Notes under the pieces: generated by a model | What the model saw: only the letters and a program-made list of their open reading frames with translations | Told to the model about the DNA's origin: nothing | Databases searched by the model: none | Program-made: the position numbers and the translations under genes | From: Deltaproteobacteria bacterium GWC2_55_46 | GTDB taxonomy: Bacteria > Desulfobacterota > GWC2-55-46 | Length of the DNA: 64,000 bases | Assembly (NCBI GenBank): GCA_001595385.3 | Contig: LVEI03000001.1 | Span: 434,001-498,000, forward strand | Direction: 5' to 3' | In this document: piece by piece, positions 8,920 to 16,214 of the stretch | Numbering within the stretch: the stretch's first letter is position 1 | How the letters are laid out: the number at the start of each line of letters is the position of its first letter

Positions 8920-10400
8920 AGATACTTTTCGTTATAAAGGACGTAGAGTATATCGACCCCATGGGGATCATGCTCCTTTCAGCGCTCGCGAAGGAGAAGG
9001 GGCACCAGACGGCCCTCGCCGTAATGGCGGATGGAAACCTCAGGGAGAAGGTAAGGGAGTACGGCCCTCAAGTCGTCGCCTTCAGCGCCAAGACGGGCGA
9101 ACACAAGTACTATCTCGCCGCCAACAACCAGGTAAAGGCCATAAACAAGGATATCTTTACGGTGATGGGCGGGCCGCACGCCACCTTCTTCCCTGACATA
9201 GTGGCGAAATACGATATCGACGCCATCTGCATCGGAGAGGGCGACGACGCGTGGCCGGAGCTGTTGACCGCGCTCTCCGAAAACAAGCCCGTCGACGGCA
9301 TCCCCAACATAATCACGAAAAAGAGCTTCAACGCCGGCACGCCGCCGGTCATACGCGAAAGGAGGAGGTCGATAGACGACCTGCCTTTCCTCGACCGCGA
9401 CCTCGTCTATTCCGCCACGCGCCTCGCAAGGTTCCCGATGCGGAGCTTCATGGTCTCGCGCGGCTGCCCCTACAAATGCACATACTGCTTCAACCACAAG
9501 TACAACATGCTCTACAAGGGCAAGGGGCCTCTGTATTCGCGCATGAGCGTCGACAGGGCGCTGACAGAGCTGAAGGAGCTGAAGAGAAAGTACGAGACCC
9601 AGTTCATAAAGTTCTACGACGACATCTTTATCATGAAGGACGACCAATGGCTTGACGAGTTCTCGGAGAGATACCCGCGCGAGATAGGGGTCCCCTTCCA
9701 CTGCCTCATGAGGGCGAACCTTCTTACCGAGTCCATCCTGCTGAAACTTAAAAAGGCGGGGCTCGCCTCGATGAGCATGTCGATAGAGCACGGCAACGAC
9801 AAGACAAGGAACGAGGTCCTTAAAAGGAACATGACGAAGGAGACGCTCATCGAGGCCTTTGACCTTTGCCAGAAGCACGGGGTGCCGACCTTCTCCAACA
9901 CCATATTCGCGATACCCGGCACGTCCATTGCGGAGGACATCGAGTCCCTCGACCTGAACCTGAGCTGCCGCGTGACCTTCGGCGAGTTCCCGCTCTTCTT
10001 CCCTTACCCGAAGACCGAGCTTGCCGAGTACGCCATATCAAGGGGGGACTTCGACGGGGACTTTGACAAGCTCCACATGAGCTACCAGTCGACCTCTCCC
10101 CTCACCTGCTTTACCGAAGAGGAGAAAAAGCTCCAGAGGAACCTGTCTCTCCTGTCAACGCTCTGCCTGTGGATGCCGTCGCTCCGCAACCTTGTCGTAA
10201 AAAGGCTCATCTACCTGCCCCTTGACGGCCTATACTTCGTCCTCTATTACCTTGTGAAGGCTTACCTGGTAAAGACCAGGATATACCCCATGAAGTTCAC
10301 GTTCCTCAACACCCTGAGAGGCATCTACGAAAGCTTCGTGCTTGAGAAGTTCAAGCATACGGAGGAGATAGTAACGAAGGACGAGATGAGCAAGGTCTGA
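8916..10400 (+). CDS. B12-binding-domain radical SAM protein
   Basis: The N-terminal ~130 residues form a cobalamin-binding Rossmann fold (MGIMLLSALAKEKGH, VVAFSAKTGE, VMGGPHATFFPD, CIGEGDDAW). The radical SAM core follows, with Cys184, Cys188 and Cys191 in SRGCPYKCTYCF. This is the class B domain order, whose members methylate or rearrange unactivated carbons, in pathways such as hopanoids and antibiotics. The C-terminal part carries hydrophobic segments (LIYLPLDGLYFVLYYLVKAY) that suggest membrane association. TTG at 8916 overlaps the preceding stop (TTGA). The substrate is unknown, but a lipid or lipid-linked sugar fits the context. Confidence 0.88.
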   Translation: MKILFVIKDVEYIDPMGIMLLSALAKEKGHQTALAVMADGNLREKVREYGPQVVAFSAKTGEHKYYLAANNQVKAINKDIFTVMGGPHATFFPDIVAKYDIDAICIGEGDDAWPELLTALSENKPVDGIPNIITKKSFNAGTPPVIRERRRSIDDLPFLDRDLVYSATRLARFPMRSFMVSRGCPYKCTYCFNHKYNMLYKGKGPLYSRMSVDRALTELKELKRKYETQFIKFYDDIFIMKDDQWLDEFSERYPREIGVPFHCLMRANLLTESILLKLKKAGLASMSMSIEHGNDKTRNEVLKRNMTKETLIEAFDLCQKHGVPTFSNTIFAIPGTSIAEDIESLDLNLSCRVTFGEFPLFFPYPKTELAEYAISRGDFDGDFDKLHMSYQSTSPLTCFTEEEKKLQRNLSLLSTLCLWMPSLRNLVVKRLIYLPLDGLYFVLYYLVKAYLVKTRIYPMKFTFLNTLRGIYESFVLEKFKHTEEIVTKDEMSKV

Positions 10401-10892
10401 GTGAGGCCGCGCGACCACGTAATAGCCGGCGCGGCGGGGGCCGCGGCGCTCTCTCCCTTCATCGGCTGGGGCGAGAGCCTGGTCTTCATGGCGGCCTCGG
10501 TCTTAATAGACGTGGACCATTACCTCGATTTCCTCTGGCACAACCGATTCACGGACTTTAGCCTCAAGGGGATGTTCAGGTACCACGCATGGCTTAAGGA
10601 AAGGTGGCTCAAGCCAGAGTTCCTCAACATCGAGGTATTTCACACGGCCGAGTTCCTCGTGCCGCTCCTGGCCCTTTCGTACCGGCTTGGTTCGGGGCCG
10701 CTTTTCGCATTATGGCTCGGCTTCTTCTTCCATGCGGCTGTTGACGCGATATATCTTTCGGCTAACAGGGTCCCCTTCATAAGGGCCCACTCCTTCGCCG
10801 AGTACTTCATAAGGAGACGCAGGCTCGAAAAACGGGGCCTCAGGCCCGCTCTGCTCTACCTCGAAGCGGTAAAAATGACAAGGGAGGATTAA
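10401..10892 (+). CDS. Small membrane protein, possible YdjM-type metal-dependent hydrolase
   Basis: A 163-residue protein with hydrophobic segments near residues 10-35, 85-100 and 103-120. Its acidic/histidine motifs resemble the YdjM/DUF457 family of inner-membrane putative hydrolases: an early His (RDHVIAG), IDVDHYLDFLWH and FFFHAAVDAIY. GTG at 10401 follows the previous stop without a gap and the next gene begins eight bases on. I cannot assign a reaction. In this operon it might act on a lipid-linked product, but that rests on position only. Confidence 0.55.
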   Translation: MRPRDHVIAGAAGAAALSPFIGWGESLVFMAASVLIDVDHYLDFLWHNRFTDFSLKGMFRYHAWLKERWLKPEFLNIEVFHTAEFLVPLLALSYRLGSGPLFALWLGFFFHAAVDAIYLSANRVPFIRAHSFAEYFIRRRRLEKRGLRPALLYLEAVKMTRED

Positions 10893-10900
10893 ACCTGTAT

Positions 10901-11830
10901 ATGGCAAGGGAGAAGACGCTCATCATAAAACTCGGCTACTCCGAGACTCTCGTCGGGGAGATAAGCCGTAAGACCAGCCTCGGGGACGTGCTCCGGAGCA
11001 CCGTCCTCCTGCCGCATTTCAAGGACGCCCGCATAACCTGGCTGGTCGACGAGAAGGCCATAGCGCTCCTTAAGGGCAACCCCTACATAGAAAGGATCAT
11101 GCCCTACGACCTGACCTCGATATTGCAGCTCAGGGCCGAGAGGTTCGATACCATTATAAACCTGGAGAAGGTCGCTGGCATCTGCGCCTTCGCCGACTCG
11201 CTAAACGCCTGGCGGAGGTTCGGCTTCAGGTTCGACCCGGAGGAAGGCGACGCCAAGGCCTACGACGGCTCCCAGCACGTGCTTGACCTCTGCCTTAACG
11301 AGAAGGAGAAGCTATCCAACAAGAAGTACTGGGAAGACTTCCTCTTCGAGATGGTCGGGAGCAAATGGCGGGGAGAGATACCGATAATAGGATACAAGCC
11401 TCAGTCAAAAGAGGTCTACGACATAGGCTTCAACTTCAACGTCGGCGAGAAGTGGCCCGTAAAGGCGTGGCCCCTTGAGTACTGGAAGGAGCTTGAGGCG
11501 GCGATAGGCTCCAGATACTCGATATCATGGCAGCAGGGGCTCAAATCCATAGAAGAATATATCGAATGGATAAATTCCTGCAAGCTCATAGTCACCAACG
11601 ACAGCCTGGGCCTCCATATCGCCCACGCCCTCGACAAGAAGATAATAGCGCTCTTTGGCCCGACGCTCTCCAGCGAGGTCTATGTAAAGAACGGGGTAAA
11701 GCTCCTTCCGGAGGCGGAGTACGACTGCCTCCCTTGCATGTCGACCAGCTGCAGCAGACCCAGGCCATGCATGTACGACATAAGCACAGCGACCGTCCTC
11801 AAGGAGATAAAAAAACTTCTGCCGGAGTAG
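10901..11830 (+). CDS. Family 9 glycosyltransferase (heptosyltransferase-like)
   Basis: GT-B type protein related to ADP-heptose:LPS heptosyltransferases. Visible features are the N-terminal KTSLGDVLRSTVLLPHFK segment (GDx2xTxxxxxxLK pattern), the C-terminal donor-site region CKLIVTNDSLGLHIAHAL, and IALFGPTLSSEV. Near the end a cysteine-rich segment (CLPCMSTSCSRPRPCMYD) resembles the short cysteine motif often seen in these enzymes. ATG at 10901 is 13 bases after AGGGAGG. It likely adds a heptose or other sugar to a lipopolysaccharide-like acceptor. It is co-transcribed with the radical SAM genes. Confidence 0.82.
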   Translation: MAREKTLIIKLGYSETLVGEISRKTSLGDVLRSTVLLPHFKDARITWLVDEKAIALLKGNPYIERIMPYDLTSILQLRAERFDTIINLEKVAGICAFADSLNAWRRFGFRFDPEEGDAKAYDGSQHVLDLCLNEKEKLSNKKYWEDFLFEMVGSKWRGEIPIIGYKPQSKEVYDIGFNFNVGEKWPVKAWPLEYWKELEAAIGSRYSISWQQGLKSIEEYIEWINSCKLIVTNDSLGLHIAHALDKKIIALFGPTLSSEVYVKNGVKLLPEAEYDCLPCMSTSCSRPRPCMYDISTATVLKEIKKLLPE

Positions 11831-11835
11831 ACCAG

Positions 11836-12735
11836 ATGGAACTCAAGCCGATAAAGATACCGGAGCATTACAATTACATAGCCGCCTTCCTGACGCTGGC
11901 CTGCAACCTGAAGTGCAGCTACTGCATAAACCACTACGGCAAGGACGGGTTTACGAAAAAGCACCTGACAGGCGAGGAGTGGGTCAGGGGGCTCAACAGG
12001 ATAATCTCCAGGGACGACTTGCCGCTCACGCTGCAGGGCGGCGAGCCGAGCCTGCACAAGGACTTCATATACATAATAAACAACCTGAAGCCCGAGCTGC
12101 ACATCGACATCCTCACCAATCTGCAGTTCGACATCGAAAGGTTCATAAAAGAGGTCGACCCGAACAGGCTCCGCCGGAACGCCCCTTACGCCTCGATAAG
12201 GGTGAGCTACCACCCGGAGCAGATGGAGCTCGACCCTCTCGTCAAGAAAGTCCTCCGCATGCAGGACGCCGGCTTCTCCATCGGCATCTGGGGGGTGCTG
12301 CACCCCTCTCAGGACAAGATAGTGAGGGAGGCGCAGGAGAAGTGCGTCAAGTCAGGGATTGACTTCCGCTTCAAGGAGTTCCTCGGCGAGTACGAGGGGC
12401 AGATGTACGGGACCTTCAAGTACGAGGGGGCGTGTGACAAGACCTTCGAAGAGACCGTGCTTTGCAAGACCACGGAGCTCATCATGGGTTGCGGCGGCGG
12501 GGTCTACAAATGCCACAGCGACCTATACGAAGGCAGGGAACCGATAGGCAACATCACCGACCCTGATTACTCGCTTGAGGACATCTACCACGTATGCGAG
12601 GCTTACGGCAGGTGCAACCCCTGCGACATAAAGGTCAAGACCAACCGCTTTCAACAGTTCGGCCACACTTCCGTCGATATAAAGGAGATACCGGGCGGGT
12701 TCAAGGTCAAGAACCTTTACGAGACGACCACGTAA
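11836..12735 (+). CDS. Radical SAM protein
   Basis: Cys23, Cys27 and Cys30 (LACNLKCSYCIN) form the canonical cluster site, followed by LQGGEPSLH, the GGEP motif that contacts SAM. Further cysteines near residues 200-260 (GACDKTF, MGCGGGVYKCH, YGRCNPCDIK) could hold an auxiliary cluster. The frame is open far upstream into the GT9 gene, but the ATG at 11836, five bases after the GT9 stop, starts at the conserved region and gives 299 residues. It is the last gene of the operon; a mobile-looking DUF559 islet follows. Function is unknown; it is the third radical SAM enzyme of this operon. Confidence 0.82.
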   Translation: MELKPIKIPEHYNYIAAFLTLACNLKCSYCINHYGKDGFTKKHLTGEEWVRGLNRIISRDDLPLTLQGGEPSLHKDFIYIINNLKPELHIDILTNLQFDIERFIKEVDPNRLRRNAPYASIRVSYHPEQMELDPLVKKVLRMQDAGFSIGIWGVLHPSQDKIVREAQEKCVKSGIDFRFKEFLGEYEGQMYGTFKYEGACDKTFEETVLCKTTELIMGCGGGVYKCHSDLYEGREPIGNITDPDYSLEDIYHVCEAYGRCNPCDIKVKTNRFQQFGHTSVDIKEIPGGFKVKNLYETTT

Positions 12736-12765
12736 ACCCCCTTTTCTAAAGGGGACCAATGTGAT

Positions 12766-12810
12766 CTTCCCCCTTTCCTAAAGGGGGACTGAGGGGGATT
12801 ACCAATCGGC
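12766..12810 (+). repeat. 45-base direct repeat, left copy
   Basis: It contains the palindrome CCCCCTTTCCTAAAGGGGG, then a second G run, and ends in ACCAATCGGC. It matches 13213-13257 at 44 of 45 positions (one C/G difference). The two copies are in the same orientation on either side of the DUF559 gene. Confidence 0.85.
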
Positions 12811-12822
12811 CGAGTTCCTTCT

Positions 12823-13170
12823 ATGGTCTATTACAATATCCGTCTGAAGAAATATGCACGCGAACTCAGGAATAACCCGACCGAGACTGAAAAACTGCTA
12901 TGGTCACGATTGAGAAACAGGCAACTGAAGGGGAAACAGGTCTACAGGCAAAAGATAATCGGCGATTACATCGTGGATTTCTACTGCCCTAATGCAAAGC
13001 TAATCATTGAGGTTGATGGTGGGCAACACTACACTGAAGAGGGATTAAGAAAAGATAAAATCAGAGATGCTTATATCGAAAAACAGGGGTTTAAGGTCAT
13101 AAGGTTTTCAGATGTCGACGTATTATCGAACATCGAAAGTGTGATAGAGACTATATACGAAAACATGTAA
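12823..13170 (+). CDS. DUF559 family endonuclease-like protein
   Basis: A 115-residue single-domain protein of the DUF559 family, which adopts a Vsr/PD-(D/E)XK-like nuclease fold. Family signatures are visible in order: ARELRNNPTETEKLLW (about 12-27), RQKIIGDYIVDFYC, and LIIEVDGGQHY, with the likely metal ligands Asp in YIVDFYC and Glu/Asp in IEVDG. Codon use is rich in A/T-ending codons, unlike the C/G-ending neighbours, which suggests transfer. There is no clear ribosome site before the ATG. It is a complete gene, flanked by direct repeats and followed directly by a terminator-like hairpin. A homing-type or repeat-targeting nuclease role is possible but unproven. Confidence 0.8.
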   Translation: MVYYNIRLKKYARELRNNPTETEKLLWSRLRNRQLKGKQVYRQKIIGDYIVDFYCPNAKLIIEVDGGQHYTEEGLRKDKIRDAYIEKQGFKVIRFSDVDVLSNIESVIETIYENM

Positions 13171-13179
13171 TCTCCCCTG

Positions 13180-13207
13180 CCCCTCTTTAGAAAAGAGGGG
13201 TTTTTTT
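13180..13207 (+). terminator. Terminator-like hairpin after the DUF559 gene
   Basis: Stem CCCCTCTT (13180-13187) pairs with AAGAGGGG (13193-13200), followed by seven T residues. It begins ten bases after the stop of the DUF559 gene. The hairpin is part of the 30-base repeat found again at 13270-13299, so it serves both as a repeat and as a probable terminator. Confidence 0.65.
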
Positions 13208-13212
13208 ATGCG

Positions 13213-13257
13213 CTTCCCCCTTTCCTAAAGGGGGAGTGAGGGGGATTACCAATCGGC
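13213..13257 (+). repeat. 45-base direct repeat, right copy
   Basis: Second copy of the repeat at 12766-12810, with one difference. It lies just downstream of the DUF559 gene and its terminator hairpin. Confidence 0.85.
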
Positions 13258-13269
13258 TATCAAAAAAAA

Positions 13270-13309
13270 TCTCCACTGCCCCTCTTTAGAAAAGAGGGGT
13301 TTGTTTTTT
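13270..13309 (+). repeat. Second copy of the 30-base C-run/G-run hairpin
   Basis: Positions 13270-13299 match 13171-13200 at 29 of 30 positions and fold into the same CCCCTCTT/AAGAGGGG hairpin followed by a T-rich run. The repeat ends at the stop codon of the pilin gene on the other strand. Confidence 0.75.
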
Positions 13310-13737
13310 CAACAGTGGCTGCCGTCAGCCCAGGTGCAGGCGCTTGGGCTTATCCATGTGAGAGGGGATTTTCCTGGCCCGGCGTTCGAGTTCTCCACAG
13401 TGACCACGAAAGAGTCCGAGACACCTGTGCCGCCTGCCGTTACTTCGAGCGTATTATCCCTGCTCGCGCTCACCGAATTGAGCCCAATGGCGAATGTAGC
13501 GGGGCCGGTCATCGACGGGATGACAACATAGGTCTGGTTCTCTGTCTTGTAGTTCTCTTCCATTATGACAGTGTTCTTGGCGTCCGATAGCATGCTGAGC
13601 CTCGTGGCGCTCTGGATGTAGGCCTGGAACCTGGGGACCGCTATCGCCGCCAGTATCGCCAGTATAGCGACCACAAGCAGCAGCTCTACCAGCGTAAAGC
13701 CCCTGTCCTGTCCGTGCATGCCACCAATGCTTCTCAT
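13309..13737 (-). CDS. Type IV prepilin-like protein (second pilin)
   Basis: A short basic leader ending in glycine is followed by FTLVELLLVVAILAILAA, the class III signal cut by the prepilin peptidase, with the conserved Glu5 of the mature protein. The mature part is about 130 residues and ends in SACTWADGSHC, two cysteines that could form a C-terminal disulfide loop. ATG at 13737 overlaps the TGA of the upstream membrane TPR gene (ATGA), so translation is coupled to it; a GTG at 13740 is a less likely start. It may be a minor or alternative pilin, or the substrate of the protein encoded upstream. Confidence 0.88.
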   Translation of the reverse strand: MRSIGGMHGQDRGFTLVELLLVVAILAILAAIAVPRFQAYIQSATRLSMLSDAKNTVIMEENYKTENQTYVVIPSMTGPATFAIGLNSVSASRDNTLEVTAGGTGVSDSFVVTVENSNAGPGKSPLTWISPSACTWADGSHC

Positions 13738-15434
13738 CACTCGCTCCGTAAGGGTTCCGCCACGCCTAAAGCCCTTGCCTGCCTGAGGCTTATATCGGCC
13801 TTTGCCTGGTCCCCTGCTTTCATGTAAGCCATAGCCATATTATAATATGCCCCGCCGTTTTTAGGGTCCGCCTTGACCGCCCTGTTGAAATCATCTATGG
13901 CCAGGTCGAACTTCCCCGCCTTGTAATAGGTAAAACCCCTGTTATTGTAGGCTCTATCAAAGAAAGGGTCGAGGGATATCGCCCTGCTGAACTCCTGGAC
14001 AGAATCGTCCAGCCTGCCCTGTACGCCATAGACGATCCCCAGCTCGTTATATGCCTTTGAGTATAGCGGATTCAAGCTTATCGCTCTCTTTAGGTCTTCC
14101 ACAGCTGCAGCGTACTCACCTGACGACTGAAAAGCGCTCCCCCTGTAGAGGTAGGCCTTTGGCAGCGATGGGAATAGCCCTATCTCATGCGTCCATAAGG
14201 AGACAGAGTCCTTCCATACGCGCTGTTGGTTTACGGTCAGGACCAAAAGCGCGCCAAAAGCCAGCAGCGCCGTTGCAGCAGTCATATTTTTTAGCGCACG
14301 AGCATGCAACCGGGCGTAGAAAAAGGCCAGAGCCGCCCCTGCCAGGATAAAAAAGCCGAGGCTTGGAAGATACATGTACCTGTCAGCGGCAGACTGCGCG
14401 CCCACGTGAACTAAGCCAATGACAGGGATGAGTGTCAATATGAAATAAATCCATACCGAAGCGAGTATCTTAGACCGATAAAGGCATAGCGCCGATATGG
14501 CGACGAACAGAATGGCTGCTGATATGTACTCAAACCCGTAAACCTCCTCCACACCCGGGTACGGATAGAACGGGGCGAGGCCGGAGGGCCAGATGAGCTT
14601 CCAGAGATAGAAGACATAGCTCTTTACAGCTACAAGCAGGCGAGCCGGCAGAGGCGTCACCTCAAGCGGGACCATAGCCCCGCTATCGTCCTGGGCGATT
14701 ATCGTCGCGGTGGCAGAAAATACGCTAATGACGAAGAATGGTATCTTTGCATAAAGTAAGGCCGAGATATCGTGCTTGAGCCCCTTTATCCTCTCAAGGG
14801 GATAATAATCGAGTATAAGGAGAACGAGAGGAAGGGTCATCGCCATAGGTTTGCTCATCAAGGCAAGCGTAAATAATACGATCGAGATGGCGTAAAAGAG
14901 CTTCCTCCTTGAATTGAAAGATTCGTTATATCTTAAATAGAATATGAGGCTTGAAAGAAAAAAGAGGCCATAGAGCACATCCTTCCTCTCCGAGACCCAC
15001 GCAACAGACTCCACGTGCAGAGGATGTATGGCGAAGAGCGCGGCGGCGACTACTGCGGCGATCATACTCCTGAGGCCGGGAAGCCCGGCAATCCTGGCAA
15101 GCATTATCGTAAGGACCAGGACGAGGGCCGCATTGGCCGCGTGAAGGATGACATTGGTAAGATGGTAGACGAACGGGTCTTTTCCGCCGACAGTATAGTC
15201 AAGGGAATAGGAGATCCATGTGAGCGGGTGCCAGTTGGCGGCATCGTTCGTGGTGAACGCCCACTTTATGAAGGAGAGATCGATGGCGCCCATCATAGGG
15301 TTATCGTAGATGTAGAGGCCGTCGTCCCAGTTGACGAAGGCGCTTCCCAGGGACGGGAGATAGGCAACAAAGGCCAGCAATGCGGCACCAGCTGCCGCAA
15401 GAGCCACGTTACGTCTGTTCATCTGCCTGGTCAT
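13737..15434 (-). CDS. Polytopic membrane TPR protein, TMTC/O-mannosyltransferase-like
   Basis: The N-terminal ~390 residues hold about ten hydrophobic segments. Near residue 36 there is an NWDDGLYI motif, the acidic loop typical of GT-C glycosyltransferases, followed by WHPLTWISYSLDY and HPLHVESVAWVSERKD. The C-terminal ~150 residues form about four TPR repeats (AYLYRGSAFQSSGEY, AYNELGIVYGVQGRLDD, AYNNRGFTYYKAGKFD, AYYNMAMAYMKAGDQ). This layout is like TMTC-type protein O-mannosyltransferases. Its place between two prepilin genes, with an ATGA junction to the second, suggests it glycosylates pilin, but this is inference. Confidence 0.8.
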   Translation of the reverse strand: MTRQMNRRNVALAAAGAALLAFVAYLPSLGSAFVNWDDGLYIYDNPMMGAIDLSFIKWAFTTNDAANWHPLTWISYSLDYTVGGKDPFVYHLTNVILHAANAALVLVLTIMLARIAGLPGLRSMIAAVVAAALFAIHPLHVESVAWVSERKDVLYGLFFLSSLIFYLRYNESFNSRRKLFYAISIVLFTLALMSKPMAMTLPLVLLILDYYPLERIKGLKHDISALLYAKIPFFVISVFSATATIIAQDDSGAMVPLEVTPLPARLLVAVKSYVFYLWKLIWPSGLAPFYPYPGVEEVYGFEYISAAILFVAISALCLYRSKILASVWIYFILTLIPVIGLVHVGAQSAADRYMYLPSLGFFILAGAALAFFYARLHARALKNMTAATALLAFGALLVLTVNQQRVWKDSVSLWTHEIGLFPSLPKAYLYRGSAFQSSGEYAAAVEDLKRAISLNPLYSKAYNELGIVYGVQGRLDDSVQEFSRAISLDPFFDRAYNNRGFTYYKAGKFDLAIDDFNRAVKADPKNGGAYYNMAMAYMKAGDQAKADISLRQARALGVAEPLRSE

Positions 15435-15465
15435 ATCTTTTCAGGGCTTGAGGCTAAGCTTAAAT

Positions 15466-15495
15466 GAATAGAGGGACCCGTGGGTCCCTCTATTC
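15466..15495 (-). terminator. Hairpin terminator after pilA
   Basis: A perfect 14-bp stem (15466-15479 with 15482-15495) with a two-base gap as loop. It lies between the pilA stop (15524) and the next gene start (15434). The T run after it on the minus strand is weak, so partial readthrough into the TPR/pilin pair is likely. Confidence 0.65.
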
Positions 15496-15523
15496 TCTCT
15501 TCCGTTCAGGCGTTAAGCCCTTA

Positions 15524-15919
15524 TTACGGGTTCGGGGACGACTTGGTAAGCGTACCCACGTTGCTGATTGTGGCGTCGGTCACGTCCCACGCGGCAGGCG
15601 CGGCAATCGTAAAGACACCAGCGGAGGCGTCTATTGTGCCGGTGCAGGTCACGCTAGCTGAAGCCTGATAGCCGGGAACTTCAGCGGCGACTGCACAATC
15701 GGAAGTCCCCTCTGGGCTATCCGAGAGGTAAGCCATCGCGGCCGTGTAGGCGTTCTTGGCGTCAGAGTTGAGGGTAGCGGCATAACCCCTCTTCCTGTAG
15801 GCTGAGAACTGCGGGATGGCTATCGCCGCCAGTATGGCTATGATAGCGACGACTATCAGAAGCTCGACCAGCGTGAAGCCATCTTCCCTCTTGATCTTCC
15901 TTGCGAACTGTTGCAGCAT
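15524..15919 (-). CDS. pilA: Major type IV pilin PilA
   Basis: A 14-residue leader ending in REDG is followed by FTLVELLIVVAIIAILAA, the prepilin peptidase site and N-terminal polymerisation helix; the mature pilin is about 117 residues. The helix continues into IPQFSAYRKRGYAATLNSDAKNAY, as in Geobacter-type pilins, but the globular end is longer than in the short conductive pilins. ATG at 15919 has AAGGAGG at 15927-15933; the frame is open further upstream but lacks a better start. It is transcribed from a sigma-54 promoter at 16013-16029, and pilR/pilS are directly upstream in the genome. Confidence 0.93.
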   Translation of the reverse strand: MLQQFARKIKREDGFTLVELLIVVAIIAILAAIAIPQFSAYRKRGYAATLNSDAKNAYTAAMAYLSDSPEGTSDCAVAAEVPGYQASASVTCTGTIDASAGVFTIAAPAAWDVTDATISNVGTLTKSSPNP

Positions 15920-16012
15920 TTTGTTTCCTCCTTTCGGCCTTTGAGTGATATTTACATACATTTCGGAAAAACAGATGGGAACTTTACAACAATTATCTTG
16001 ATTCTTTAATAA

Positions 16013-16029
16013 TGCATCTGGCGTGCCAA
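16013..16029 (-). promoter_or_regulatory. Sigma-54 promoter of pilA
   Basis: On the minus strand the sequence TTGGCACG-CCAG-ATGCA matches the -24/-12 consensus. It has the invariant GG and GC separated by exactly ten bases (GG at 16027-16026, GC at 16015-16014). Transcription would start near 16002, leaving a leader of about 83 bases before pilA. PilR, an activator of this promoter class, is encoded next door. Confidence 0.85.
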
Positions 16030-16101
16030 TAAGCAAAGTACTTTAAATTCAACAACTTACAAAAATCATACGAAATCAAGCTCCGAAGAAGTAACAATTT
16101 T

Positions 16102-16128
16102 TGTCAGTCAAGATGACATTTTATGTCA
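16102..16128 (-). promoter_or_regulatory. Candidate PilR binding sites upstream of pilA
   Basis: Three TGTCA-type half sites lie together: TGTCA at 16102, TGACA at 16114 and TGTCA at 16124. They are 100-125 bases upstream of the predicted transcription start, the usual distance for an enhancer-binding activator. TGTC repeats are known PilR contact sites in Pseudomonas; their use here is inferred. Confidence 0.5.
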
Positions 16129-16214
16129 AAAAAACGCTAATGAGAGATTTAGCAACAGGACCGTCTGAATGTTGGTCTTATAGCCAGGGGCGACGATCTT
16201 ATCCTGATATCTGC

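Larger units (their letters stand above)
12737..13308. mobile_element. Putative DUF559 repeat islet
   Basis: The whole space between the converging radical SAM gene (stop 12735) and pilin gene (stop 13309) is filled by an AT-rich DUF559 gene between near-identical C-run/G-run repeats. The left flank has one 45-base repeat (12766-12810) plus a short related hairpin. The right flank has the second 45-base copy between two copies of a 30-base hairpin. No transposase and no target duplication outside the repeats can be recognised, so its mobility is inferred. Confidence 0.45.

Noticed and set aside
11527-11835. In-frame extension of the last radical SAM gene into the GT9 gene
   Set aside because: The extension is antithetical to the GT9 coding frame and not conserved; ATG at 11836 starts the family.
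12737-13308. CRISPR array suggested by repeated hairpins
   Set aside because: Only two copies of each repeat, spacers of unequal length, a gene between them and no cas genes.
15524-15919. Idea that PilA is a short conductive e-pilin
   Set aside because: The mature protein is about 117 residues, with few aromatic residues in the C-terminal half, unlike the ~60-residue Geobacter type. Conductivity cannot be claimed.
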